From Thermoanaerobacteraceae bacterium (lineage in GTDB: Bacteria; Bacillota; JADQBR01): a DNA stretch of 64,000 nucleotides. The position numbers were made by a program, and so were the translations under genes. The stretch is from the NCBI GenBank assembly GCA_017656305.1, contig JACDOG010000001.1, forward strand, positions 62,001-126,000. The letters are read 5' to 3'. Positions 52,254-60,269 of the stretch are shown here, in pieces; the stretch's first letter is position 1, and each line of letters begins with the position of its first letter. Under the pieces are notes generated by a model. The model did not search any database, was not told the DNA's origin, and was given only the letters and a program-made list of their open reading frames with translations.

Positions 52254-53588
52254 TCAGAATAAATCCTGATTTTCCTTTAAAATTTCTCCAGAAAGGCTGA
52301 ACATCTGTGCTTCAGTAATACGAACCGGGTAAATCTTACCGATTAAATCCTTAGTCCCCGGCACGTGAACGATTTTGTTGGTTCTGGTTCTTCCGGCTAT
52401 GATATTTTCGTCATATTTACTGGTACCTTCAAATAACACTGGAAGCGTCCGACCCACAAGCCGGTGGTTGATTTCCTCCGTAATAGAATTGACAAGCTCC
52501 AGCAATTTTTGAAAACGTTCCTTTTTCACCTCTTCCGGTACCTGTTCCTCCATCTTGGCAGCCGGGGTGCCGGGACGCGGGGAATAGATAAAAGTATAGG
52601 CACCGTCAAATCTTACTCGTTGTACCACGTCAATGGTTTCATTAAAGTCCGCTTCCGTTTCCCCCGGGAAACCGACGATAATATCTGTAGTAATGCTGGC
52701 TTGAGGAACTTTGTCCCGTATTTTTTCAACCAGGCGCAGGTACTCTTCTTTGCTATAACCGCGATTCATTTTCTTTAATATTCTGGTACTTCCCGCCTGT
52801 ACGGGTAAGTGATAATGCTCGCACACCCGTTCACAACTGGCCAGGATGTCAATCAGTTTGTCGGTAAAATCCCTGGGGTGGGAAGTCATAAATCGAATTC
52901 TGTCCAACCCTTCGATTTCGTTTACCTGTTGTAACAGGTCGGCAAAATCAATATTTTGCGATAAGTCCTTCCCGTAGGAATTGACATTTTGCCCCAACAG
53001 CATGACTTCCCGGTATCCGTGTTGCACTAAATCTTTAATTTCCGCAACGATATCTTCCGGCTGTCTACTGCGTTCCCTGCCCCTGACGTAAGGTACAATA
53101 CAGTAGGTACAGAAGTTGTTGCACCCGTACATAATGTTGACAAAAGCTTTTACGCCATGGAACCGTCTTATGGGTAAATCTTCAATTACTTCCCCTTCAC
53201 GCTGCCAAACTTCCACCTGGGTCGTCTGGCTTTCTTGAGCCTTTTTGATTAACTGGGGCAGTTCGTGGATATTGTGGGTACCGAATATTAAGTCCATATG
53301 CGGCATTCGTTTACGAATTTTTTCCGCCATTTCCGGCTGCTGCATCATACACCCGCATACGCCGAGAATCACTCCTGGATTATTTTGTTTCAATCTCTTT
53401 AAGGTACCCAGCCTGCCAAATACCTTACTTTCCGCTTTTTCCCGCACACAGCAGGTATTTAAAATGACCACATCGGCAACGTTTTCATCATCAGTAGGCT
53501 GGTATCCCATATCTTCGAGCATGCCTGCTATAACCTCTGAATCATGCTCGTTCATTTGACAGCCCCAGGTTTCAATTTTATACTTCAA
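52254..53588 (-). CDS. miaB: tRNA-2-methylthio-N6-dimethylallyladenosine synthase
   Basis: 444 residues. UPF0004 domain with WGCQMNEHDSE, NTCCVREKAESKVFG and GVCGCMMQQ; radical SAM motif GCNNFCTYCIVPYVRGRERS; TRAM domain near the C-terminus (VLFEGTSKYDENIIAGRTRT). It adds a methylthio group at C2 of i6A37 in tRNA using two 4Fe-4S clusters, the step after MiaA. Start is TTG 53588 with GAGGTG 7 nt upstream. Followed by the ylbF/ymcA-like gene and mutSL, as in Bacillus. Confidence 0.95.
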   Translation of the reverse strand: MKYKIETWGCQMNEHDSEVIAGMLEDMGYQPTDDENVADVVILNTCCVREKAESKVFGRLGTLKRLKQNNPGVILGVCGCMMQQPEMAEKIRKRMPHMDLIFGTHNIHELPQLIKKAQESQTTQVEVWQREGEVIEDLPIRRFHGVKAFVNIMYGCNNFCTYCIVPYVRGRERSRQPEDIVAEIKDLVQHGYREVMLLGQNVNSYGKDLSQNIDFADLLQQVNEIEGLDRIRFMTSHPRDFTDKLIDILASCERVCEHYHLPVQAGSTRILKKMNRGYSKEEYLRLVEKIRDKVPQASITTDIIVGFPGETEADFNETIDVVQRVRFDGAYTFIYSPRPGTPAAKMEEQVPEEVKKERFQKLLELVNSITEEINHRLVGRTLPVLFEGTSKYDENIIAGRTRTNKIVHVPGTKDLIGKIYPVRITEAQMFSLSGEILKENQDLF

Positions 53589-53622
53589 TGCCTATCACCT
53601 CTTCAAACACAACCGTAACTTA

Positions 53623-54042
53623 TTATTTCCACAGTGTCAATCCCGTTGTCTCATCTTTATGGCGGCTCAACTCCGTACCGGTAAATTCGCGAATTATTAC
53701 CTCACAAGCAAAAACCCGCGTACCTTCTGCCACATGCCCGCCGAAAGCAGTACCGCGGTCGTCAGCCAATGTCACATGCAGGTGCACAAATGGTTTTCCG
53801 TCCTTTAAAGATACGTTGCCGGTACCATTAGCAATCTCCAATGGCATGTCAATAACCAGTTGCTCATACTCCTGCCTGTCCTGGTGATAATATCCCAAAA
53901 CAGCCTTCTTTACTGCACCAATAAGGCTAATTTCTCCCAACCGGATATGATTTTCCTGAACGAAATGGGTCAACCATTGCAGCAAATCAGCATCATGGGG
54001 TACCCTTCCCATCAAAATACGTCCTTGTTGCACAGACTGCAT
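53623..54042 (-). CDS. PPC domain (DUF296) DNA-binding family protein
   Basis: About 139 residues from ATG 54042, supported by GAGGTG upstream. The PPC/DUF296 pattern is visible in RILMGRVPHDADLLQWLTHF, ISLIGAVKKAVLGYYH, IANGTGNVSLKDGKPFVHLH and GHVAEGTRVFACEVIIREFTG. In plants the domain occurs in AT-hook proteins; the bacterial single-domain version is trimeric and often annotated as DNA-binding without proof. It could bind a small molecule. It sits between miaB and the MTA/SAH nucleosidase gene. Confidence 0.85.
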   Translation of the reverse strand: MQSVQQGRILMGRVPHDADLLQWLTHFVQENHIRLGEISLIGAVKKAVLGYYHQDRQEYEQLVIDMPLEIANGTGNVSLKDGKPFVHLHVTLADDRGTAFGGHVAEGTRVFACEVIIREFTGTELSRHKDETTGLTLWK

Positions 54043-54127
54043 TCCCAGCACCTCTCTTTTCGTATGATAAAAATTTTAGTCATAAACTTTATTGGTATTT
54101 TCCGTGGACAATGTTTTTTAAGCGCAT

Positions 54128-54811
54128 TTATAGTTTTTCTAGAACCTTGCAAAGATACTCACTCAATATTCCACATACTGAGTTAAAGTTAAGTTTAAAA
54201 GTTTGCAGGGCATTTTCATCGGCCAGGTCGGAAACGGCACGCAACACGAGAAAAGGAATCCCGTTGGCAGCCGCAACCTGGGCTATAGCTGCACTTTCCA
54301 TATCCACGGCACAGCCGTTCAATTTTTCACGTAATTTGGCAGCATACCTGGAACTGACCACCGCTCTATCGCCGGTTAGCAGACGTCCTTTAAAGACCTT
54401 ACTTTTATCCCAGGTAATCCTGCTCGTTAAGGACAGTAACTCTTCATCAACCTTGTACAGGCTGCGTCCCCTGTGCCTGTATGCCTCCCAGGCATATCCT
54501 TTGCACGGGCTGTCCACGTCATGTTGGCAAACTTCCGTTGCCACCACCAAGTCTCCGGGCCGCATTTCCGGCAATAAACCGCCGGCCACACCAGCAATGA
54601 TAATTTTATTAGGACCGTACCTGTCTATCAAGGCCTGGGCTGCCATGGCAGCGCTAACTTTTCCCATGCCGGCGATAGTCCAGACCATAGGAACGTTACT
54701 ATAGGAACCCTCCCGATAGACAAAGGGACCCACGGTAAGTTGTTTTTTATAACCAACGGTATTTTCGAAGGGTTGCCTCTCTTCAGCCAAAGGAAACAAA
54801 ATACCCAGCAT
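54128..54811 (-). CDS. mtnN: 5'-methylthioadenosine/S-adenosylhomocysteine nucleosidase
   Basis: 227 residues of the PNP/UDP phosphorylase fold. Active-site features: AGMGKVSAAMAAQALID near the N-terminus, GVAGGLLPEMRPGDLVV, GCAVDMESAAIAQVAA (ribose-binding Glu) and RAVSDLADENA (catalytic Asp). It cleaves MTA or SAH to adenine and the thioribose. This fits a genome with many SAM-dependent enzymes. A related enzyme type, futalosine hydrolase, cannot be fully excluded. The frame starts 15 bp after the radical SAM gene, so they are likely cotranscribed. Confidence 0.85.
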   Translation of the reverse strand: MLGILFPLAEERQPFENTVGYKKQLTVGPFVYREGSYSNVPMVWTIAGMGKVSAAMAAQALIDRYGPNKIIIAGVAGGLLPEMRPGDLVVATEVCQHDVDSPCKGYAWEAYRHRGRSLYKVDEELLSLTSRITWDKSKVFKGRLLTGDRAVVSSRYAAKLREKLNGCAVDMESAAIAQVAAANGIPFLVLRAVSDLADENALQTFKLNFNSVCGILSEYLCKVLEKL

Positions 54812-54825
54812 AATGATAGTACTCC

Positions 54826-55710
54826 CTACAGTCCTCTCAGGTATTCCGGCCGCAGTGATCCGTAATCCTTTTCTGTTAACACCCGGTCTATCTCGGAAAG
54901 CAATTTGTCTTTGTCCCGGTTCAAGGTCCCGGCCAAAATCAGGTAGTTTGAGGCGTGATTAGTTCTAAAAATACAATCTTTTAACTCCAAATCTTCCACA
55001 AACCACCTTAATTCTTGGATAAAATCCATGGTAGCCAGCGGCTGAAACTTTCCTGCTTCAACCTGTTTGGTTAGCGGTGTACCGGGATAAAAACGCAAGG
55101 TGAGTACTGCTAGGTAATCAGGGTGAATTTCATTCACTGCTTGAGCGGAAGCCTTGGCATGTTCCAATGACAAATCCTTGCCGCCCAACCCGCCAATTAC
55201 CATTAAGGACAGTTTAATACCGGCCTGTCTTACTTTTTGCCCCGCTTCAATCATTTCTGGCAAAGTGACACCTTTTTTAATATCCTGCAGGATTTGCGGG
55301 TGGCCGCTTTCCAGGCCAAGGTAGGCTATTCCAAGCCCTGCCTCTTTTAATTCCCGAAGCTGTTGGTTACTTTTTTCTAAGATGGAGCGCGGGCCTGCAT
55401 AAACTGCCACCCGTTCCAGGTAGGTAAAGGTTTCTCGCAGCAAATTCAACAAGGCAAGCAATTTGTCATGTTGCATTGCCAGGGCATCGCCGTCGGCTAA
55501 AAAGATTCTTTTTACAACTTCAGGACGGTAGTACGCAGCTGCCTGGGCGACAATTTTTTCTATTTCCTCCCAGCTTCTTTCCCGGTATTTTTTATCCTTG
55601 TACATGTAACAAAAGGTGCAACGGTTGTGTGAACAGCCAATGGTTACCTGCAATATCAGGCTGTTGGCCTCGCTGGGCGGACGGAAAATATTACCTTCAT
55701 AAAATTCCAA
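54826..55710 (-). CDS. Radical SAM protein of unknown substrate
   Basis: 294 residues. The cluster motif is CSHNRCTFCYMY (CX4CX2C, near residue 26): one residue longer than the classic CX3CX2C between the first two cysteines, a spacing seen in a COG1032-like group. The barrel continues as RIFLADGDALAMQHDKLLAL, YAGPRSILEKSNQQLRELKE, GIAYLGLESGH and SLMVIGGLGGKD. No extra domain is present. Start is TTG 55710 with GGAGGGGAG upstream. It pairs with mtnN, which would remove adenosyl by-products, but no functional link is shown. Confidence 0.82.
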   Translation of the reverse strand: MEFYEGNIFRPPSEANSLILQVTIGCSHNRCTFCYMYKDKKYRERSWEEIEKIVAQAAAYYRPEVVKRIFLADGDALAMQHDKLLALLNLLRETFTYLERVAVYAGPRSILEKSNQQLRELKEAGLGIAYLGLESGHPQILQDIKKGVTLPEMIEAGQKVRQAGIKLSLMVIGGLGGKDLSLEHAKASAQAVNEIHPDYLAVLTLRFYPGTPLTKQVEAGKFQPLATMDFIQELRWFVEDLELKDCIFRTNHASNYLILAGTLNRDKDKLLSEIDRVLTEKDYGSLRPEYLRGL

Positions 55711-55825
55711 ATTATCACACTCCCCTCCTTTGATACAGCAAACCTAATTACAAAGATGGCCTGTTTACCAAATAAGTCTAATCAATATTATAACGCATCC
55801 CGCCGTTTCTGAAAAACGCGCACAA

Positions 55826-55848
55826 CAAAAAGGGGCGGTTACGCCCCT
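55826..55848 (-). terminator. Terminator of the Nudix gene, containing its stop codon
   Basis: AGGGGCG (55831-55837) pairs with CGCCCCT (55842-55848); a T-run follows on the minus strand. The TAA stop (55841-55839) lies in the loop. Confidence 0.85.
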
Positions 55849-56264
55849 ATTAATTCCTGTCTTTTCATTTTTTCATAAGAAACCCTTACCAGGGATTTGT
55901 CCTGACTGTAAGTGATTTTTTCCAACGCTTCTTCTATGGGGAAAAAGCCTCCGTCAATAAAACCGTCCTCTTTACTAATATTCACGTTGTCATGCTCGGC
56001 TTCCATCAAAAACCATATAATTTGATTGCAGACCGGCTGCTTTCGGGAAAAGGAATAGAACTCGTAACTGGTTTCACCTGCTGTCCCAACTATCCGACCG
56101 TCAATACCGGTCTCTTCTTTGACTCTTTTCACTGCTACCTCACTGGCACATGCATGACCCCGAATGACTCCCTTGGGCAACACCCATTCACGCTTGTCAT
56201 TCTGCAGAATAAATACTTCTTCCCCTTTAAACAGAATCCCGCCAGCACAACGTCTAAAGAGCAT
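55839..56264 (-). CDS. Nudix-family protein with degenerate Nudix box
   Basis: 141 residues of the Nudix fold: AGGILFKGEEVFILQN, EWVLPKGVIRGHACASEVAV and KRVKEETGIDGRIVG. Compared with GX5EX7REUXEEXGU, the first Glu is Ala and the Arg-Glu pair is Lys-Arg; the EE-x-G part is kept. The protein may therefore be a weak hydrolase or a binding protein. It is short and single-domain, with the usual GGAGG before the ATG. Substrate unknown. Confidence 0.75.
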   Translation of the reverse strand: MLFRRCAGGILFKGEEVFILQNDKREWVLPKGVIRGHACASEVAVKRVKEETGIDGRIVGTAGETSYEFYSFSRKQPVCNQIIWFLMEAEHDNVNISKEDGFIDGGFFPIEEALEKITYSQDKSLVRVSYEKMKRQELIGA

Positions 56265-56492
56265 TAATACACCTCCAAAAAGGTTTGTAAATGGATTAAC
56301 TTAAACTAACTTAACGGAAAATTAACCTGTTATACTACTATTTCGACAATGAATATGTTATTCCTTCCCCGGTAGAAAAACATCTTAACAAACATTATGA
56401 ATTTTTGCCTTGATATTTTAAGCCTAGCCATGCTAATTTGGTCATATTTTATATATTAGTGAAAAATTATTCGTATTTAATGGCAGTTCCTA

Positions 56493-56522
56493 TTGACTCG
56501 CATCCATGTATAACTTTATATT
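56493..56522 (+). promoter_or_regulatory. Promoter of the DUF1858 selenoprotein candidate
   Basis: TTGACT (56493-56498), 18 bp spacer, TATATT (56517-56522), 33 bp before the ATG. The 230 bp further upstream to the Nudix gene hold no other feature I can support. Confidence 0.5.
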
Positions 56523-56554
56523 ATTAAAGAGACAATATAACTTGAGGTGATCAA

Positions 56555-56764
56555 ATGATAACTAAAGACACAGTAATTCAACAAATAGTCCAAAAATATC
56601 CGGAAGCTGTAGGTATCTTTGAACGGCACGGACTCCGCTGTCTCGGCTGAGGTGGCGCATTGTTTGAATCTATCGAGCAGGGTGCTCGAATGCATGGGGT
56701 AGATTTGGATAAATTGATGGAAGATTTAAAAGCCCTGGAGCAAAAGAAAACAGAGGAAGGGTAA
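56555..56764 (+). CDS. DUF1858 protein, candidate selenoprotein (TGA at codon 32)
   Basis: ATG 56555 (GAGGTG 5 nt upstream) opens MITKDTVIQQIVQKYPEAVG, continues IFERHGLRCLG, then TGA at 56648-56650, then GGALFESIEQGARMHGVDLD and KLMEDLKALEQKKTEEG to TAA 56764. DUF1858 proteins normally read HG..CLGC...fE.lEqGA...HGiD.d.L...L, so TGA stands exactly at the second Cys of CxxC. The frame stays perfectly family-like after the TGA, which argues against decay. A hairpin with a GGG loop lies 28 nt downstream. The 69-residue product with Sec32 would be a small CxxU redox protein. The gene has its own promoter and terminator. Confidence 0.82.
56657..56693 (+). promoter_or_regulatory. Candidate bacterial SECIS element
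   Basis: Six-base-pair stem TCGAGC (56673-56678) / GCTCGA (56684-56689) with loop AGGGT, starting 28 nt after the TGA. A lower helix GCAT (56657-56660) / ATGC (56690-56693) can extend it across a 5' bulge. Bacterial SECIS hairpins sit about 16-37 nt after the UGA and need G residues in the apical loop; both conditions hold. Confidence 0.68.
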
Positions 56765-56784
56765 AAACAACCTTCCTCTGTTTT
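56747..56784. terminator. Bidirectional terminator between DUF1858 and DUF362 genes
   Basis: 14-bp stem (56747-56760 with 56771-56784) with A-run on one side and T-run on the other; it contains the end of the DUF1858 gene. Confidence 0.88.
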
Positions 56785-56790
56785 TATCAT

Positions 56791-57888
56791 TCATATTTCG
56801 ATTAATTCGTATTCCCGGGTACCCAGGCCCAGTTGTTCCGCATGCGCCAACTGTACGGTACCGTCAATATTATGGATGGCTTTAAACTTGTCACTGTCGC
56901 CATTACCTTCGTCCAGTCTCGTTCCCTCCAGCGGTTTCGCCTTGTTTACCAAATCTAATGAAGCCTGGTCAATGGCCACGGGGTCTTTGGACGCCAGTAT
57001 TCCAATATCCCCAACAATTGGTGCATCGCTCCAACTTACACAATCACAGTCAGGAGTCACATTGGTTACAAAATTAACAAAGAAACTCTTGCCCTGTTTA
57101 TTTTTCAGCACGCCCAGGGTATATTCGGCAATCTTTTCTTGAATAATGTTGGGCTCTGTTTTCCAGTTAATATCAATAGCACGTTCGTTACAGGTAACCG
57201 TACATTCACCACAACCGATACATTTTTCCTGTTCGATCAATGCATGCTGGTCAATGTAAATGGCTTCCGCCGGGCACCACGCGATACAGCGCCCACAGGC
57301 AATGCATTTTTCCGATTTTACCTGGGGTAAAATGTCCGAATGCATCTGCTGCTTACCGCTTCTACTTCCCAATCCCATGCCGATATTTTTGAGAGTACCT
57401 CCAAAACCGGTAGCTTCGTGTCCCTTGAAATGAGTGAGCGCAATCAACGCATCAGCATGTACCGCCGCACTGCCAATATTTACTTCCTTAAAATGTTTCC
57501 CTTCAATGGGTACTTTGATATAATCCTTACCGTTCAAACCATCGGCGATAATCAGCGGCGCATTGACCACCGCGAAAGCAAACCCATTTTCAATTGCAGT
57601 GTGCAGGTGGTCTACAGCATTGGCTCTGCTCCCCACATATAGAGTGTTGGCATCTGTTAAAAACGGCTTTCCTCCTTTTTCTTTCACCATATCCACGATA
57701 CGTCTGGCAAACGTTGGTCGGATGTATGCCGTATTACCCCGTTCGCCAAAATGAATTTTCAAAGCCACCAAATCCTTATCGCTGATGATATCGGTCATCT
57801 TAGCAGCCCGGCAAAGTCTCTCCAGCTTATCCAGCAGGTTTGCTCCCTTTTTTGCACGCATATTCGTGAAAAAGACTTGCGCAGCCAT
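56791..57888 (-). CDS. DUF362 domain protein with two 4Fe-4S clusters
   Basis: 365 residues. The DUF362 part has VALKIHFGERGNTAYIRP, FLTDANTLYVGSRANAVDHL and LTHFKGHEATGFGGTLKNIG. Two ferredoxin motifs follow near residues 185-230: CIACGRCIAWCPAEAIYI and CIGCGECTVTCNERAIDI. The C-terminal part has VGDIGILASKDPVAIDQASL. These cytoplasmic proteins are common in anaerobes and often annotated as ferredoxin-like; the electron partner is unknown. GGGGGAG precedes the ATG, 4 bp after the MTAP-family gene, so it shares a transcript with that gene and the HEAT protein. Confidence 0.9.
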   Translation of the reverse strand: MAAQVFFTNMRAKKGANLLDKLERLCRAAKMTDIISDKDLVALKIHFGERGNTAYIRPTFARRIVDMVKEKGGKPFLTDANTLYVGSRANAVDHLHTAIENGFAFAVVNAPLIIADGLNGKDYIKVPIEGKHFKEVNIGSAAVHADALIALTHFKGHEATGFGGTLKNIGMGLGSRSGKQQMHSDILPQVKSEKCIACGRCIAWCPAEAIYIDQHALIEQEKCIGCGECTVTCNERAIDINWKTEPNIIQEKIAEYTLGVLKNKQGKSFFVNFVTNVTPDCDCVSWSDAPIVGDIGILASKDPVAIDQASLDLVNKAKPLEGTRLDEGNGDSDKFKAIHNIDGTVQLAHAEQLGLGTREYELIEI

Positions 57889-57892
57889 TAGC

Positions 57893-58714
57893 TTACTCCC
57901 CCTTTGTATTTATTAAGGTCTCTTTGCGCAGTTCCTGGCAGCGACACTCCACCATATCGGGCATTTGTGCTGCCTGCAACAAGATTTTGGCTATTCGCTG
58001 TGATTGTCCGTAAAAGATATCTTTCAGTTCTTCATGTTGCCAGGGCGTAACCACACCTTCTGCGTAATTTACCACCATATCAATTCTACCATAACATGCG
58101 CCGATCTCTCTCGCCAGGTACACTTCCGGGCACATGCTTTGGCCGACAACATCGGCCCCGTACTGTTTAATCATATTTACTTCGGCAACACTTTCAAAAT
58201 GTCTGCCGTCAGTCACTGCATAAATGCCCCGGTCAAAAACACGATAACCATCACCGTGCTCCTGCGCTGCTTTAAACAGCTTGTCATGCAGCCGGGGACA
58301 CACCGGCTGGCGCATTATCAGCAGGTAATCACTGCTGATACTGACATCCTTGCGCATGGACAAATCAATATAATCCGTGGGCAGGAGCAAGTCTCTGGGA
58401 TTGAGTAAATGATTAACAGCCCCCACGCCACCTTCACTAAATATTTCCTTAACACCAGCCTCCTTAAATACCCAAAACAGCTGCTGCGAAGCCCTTCCCC
58501 GTGATACCCCGGGACGCCAGCCGTGAAACTTAACCGTTAAATAATTCTTACCACCAAGCTGGAACAAAGTCAGCGGAGGGCTGGTGCCAAATGGCGTTTC
58601 CATAATAATCTGTTCTTCCAGCACCTTTATATTATCAAAGCCCGCCACATCTTGCGGAAAATTAATTGAATTGGTACTGGACCCGCCGATAATAGCAGCT
58701 TCAGCTTTAATCAT
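57893..58714 (-). CDS. MTAP-family purine nucleoside phosphorylase
   Basis: About 273 residues from ATG 58714 (GGAGA upstream). MTAP-type PNP features: AAIIGGSSTNSINFPQD at the start, FSEGGVGAVNHLLNPRDLLL (family SxGxGxLxxxxxPGDL region), YAVTDGRHFESVAEVNMIKQ, GADVVGQSMCPEVYLAREIG (MT-type Met/Cys-Pro-Glu) and NYAEGV. It phosphorolyses a purine nucleoside, possibly S-methyl-5'-thioinosine or thioadenosine; the substrate is not certain because typical GGTG/RHG loops are altered. The start overlaps the HEAT-repeat gene by 8 bp. An MTA/SAH nucleosidase is also present at 54128. Confidence 0.8.
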   Translation of the reverse strand: MIKAEAAIIGGSSTNSINFPQDVAGFDNIKVLEEQIIMETPFGTSPPLTLFQLGGKNYLTVKFHGWRPGVSRGRASQQLFWVFKEAGVKEIFSEGGVGAVNHLLNPRDLLLPTDYIDLSMRKDVSISSDYLLIMRQPVCPRLHDKLFKAAQEHGDGYRVFDRGIYAVTDGRHFESVAEVNMIKQYGADVVGQSMCPEVYLAREIGACYGRIDMVVNYAEGVVTPWQHEELKDIFYGQSQRIAKILLQAAQMPDMVECRCQELRKETLINTKGE

Positions 58715-60152
58715 ATGTCTCCTTTCCTTCCCTTGCTTTAATTTTTTCAATCACTTCTCTAGCCACGTGCCGCACGTGAATGTCTTCTTCAAAGTTGTCT
58801 GCAATTTCCTTTACCTTTTTCAGAGCGCCTCTAAAGCCGATCTTACCGATGGCAAGTAAGGCCTGCTCTTTCACTGCCGCTATCTTATCATCCAAACATC
58901 GCATCAGTGCAAAATACCCCGAACTATCACCGATCATCCCCAGCGCCCAGCATGCTCTGGCCCGAATCATGGCATCCCGGTGCTGCATGGCCTCAATCAC
59001 GAAGTTAATGGCATTGGGTGAACCGATTTTCCCGCAAGCCTGCAGAATTTGCAAGTATATCTTTTTGTTATTTTTCTGAGACAGCTGCTGTAAAACCCCA
59101 ACAACCTCCGGTGAACCCGTACGGGACAGGCATTCAATCACCTTGGCCAGCACATGGATATTTAACCCGTCCAGCACCCTCACCGCTTCCGATAGATTTT
59201 TGCTACCCGGTACGATGTTTTCCAGGACGCTTGTCACCAACCTGGGAGCCAGCAGCTCGCCTACCAACTGTGCAGTTTTTGTGGCCAAATATACCTTACC
59301 ATTGTGACCCAGCGTTAAGTAATCATGCTTAATCAACTGTTCCAGGAAAAAACCGATATCCTGGTGTGAATAAGTTTTCATCAACCAATTTCCCGTAAAA
59401 AATTCCAGTTTTCCGTCTTTACCCGTAGAACCGGTTTTCAGCAAATCAACCAGTTCCTTTTTCGTCACCTGTCCTTCGAAATCATGAATTACCACAAAGG
59501 AGGACAAAATTTCTTCTGGTTGCAATGTTACCCCCAGTTCAAAGGCAATATCTTCGGCTTTCAGTCTTTCCAGGTAATGAGGGTCCGTAAATCTACGCCA
59601 AAAGTAATACATAAACTGCAGCAGTTGCTCGTCATATTCCCGAAGCTCACTTTCAGCGTAAACCTCATAACTTTTCTCGCCCATTTCTTTGGCTACCTTG
59701 AGAAAGTGTCGATACTGCTGTTGTACCAGTTCCACATATTCCTGGGAAAAACCCGTCAGTTCCGCTATGACGTGCGGTGGCTTGCCAATAGCCAGCATCC
59801 GGAACAGGCGCTCCCACGGTTCAAATGTATCGACAGGTGCTTGCACCGGCAGCATCTCATGGGCAGCTGCCAGAATATCCGTTGCTAATCCCTGAGCAAA
59901 GGTAGGCGGAAAACCAAAGTCCATGTTTAATTTGTATGCAAAAATCTTGATAAAAACGGGACTCCGCAAGGCATGTAAGTTTAACTCGATACTTTTTAGC
60001 AAATCTGGAATAACCACCTGTTGATAGTAGTTTTGCGCCAGTAAATTTTTCGGGCCACCCCATTCTTCCATCAAAATCCTGGTAATTTGTTTGGATAACT
60101 GCTGGCGTTTTTCTTTGGACAATTTTAATACTTCCTGCTTTATTTCCACCAC
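58707..60152 (-). CDS. HEAT-repeat domain protein
   Basis: 481 residues starting at GTG 60152 (GAGGAAG upstream). The N-terminal 300 residues are helical and not recognised (LLAQNYYQQVVIPDLLKSIE, FEPWERLFRMLAIGKPPHVI). From about residue 330 to the end there are four or five HEAT/PBS-lyase-type repeats (VLQQLSQKNNKKIYLQILQA, INFVIEAMQHRDAMIRARAC, WALGMIGDSSGYFALMRCLD, ALLAIGKIGFRGALKKVKEI). Such repeats mediate protein contacts. No enzyme motif is visible. First gene of the HEAT-MTAP-DUF362 run. Confidence 0.75.
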   Translation of the reverse strand: MVEIKQEVLKLSKEKRQQLSKQITRILMEEWGGPKNLLAQNYYQQVVIPDLLKSIELNLHALRSPVFIKIFAYKLNMDFGFPPTFAQGLATDILAAAHEMLPVQAPVDTFEPWERLFRMLAIGKPPHVIAELTGFSQEYVELVQQQYRHFLKVAKEMGEKSYEVYAESELREYDEQLLQFMYYFWRRFTDPHYLERLKAEDIAFELGVTLQPEEILSSFVVIHDFEGQVTKKELVDLLKTGSTGKDGKLEFFTGNWLMKTYSHQDIGFFLEQLIKHDYLTLGHNGKVYLATKTAQLVGELLAPRLVTSVLENIVPGSKNLSEAVRVLDGLNIHVLAKVIECLSRTGSPEVVGVLQQLSQKNNKKIYLQILQACGKIGSPNAINFVIEAMQHRDAMIRARACWALGMIGDSSGYFALMRCLDDKIAAVKEQALLAIGKIGFRGALKKVKEIADNFEEDIHVRHVAREVIEKIKAREGKETYD

Positions 60153-60243
60153 CGCATCACTTCCTCAAGGATTAGTTACCTTTTTAGTTTACAATAACAA
60201 CAAAATCAATTTCAAATACAAAATACGCGTCTCGACCATTTTT

Positions 60244-60263
60244 AAAGGCCGCAAATGCGGCCC
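60244..60263 (-). terminator. Weak terminator of the glutamate aminomutase gene
   Basis: GGCCGC (60247-60252) / GCGGCC (60257-60262) with a 4-nt loop; only a short interrupted T-run follows on the minus strand. Confidence 0.5.
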
Positions 60264-60269
60264 TTAAAC

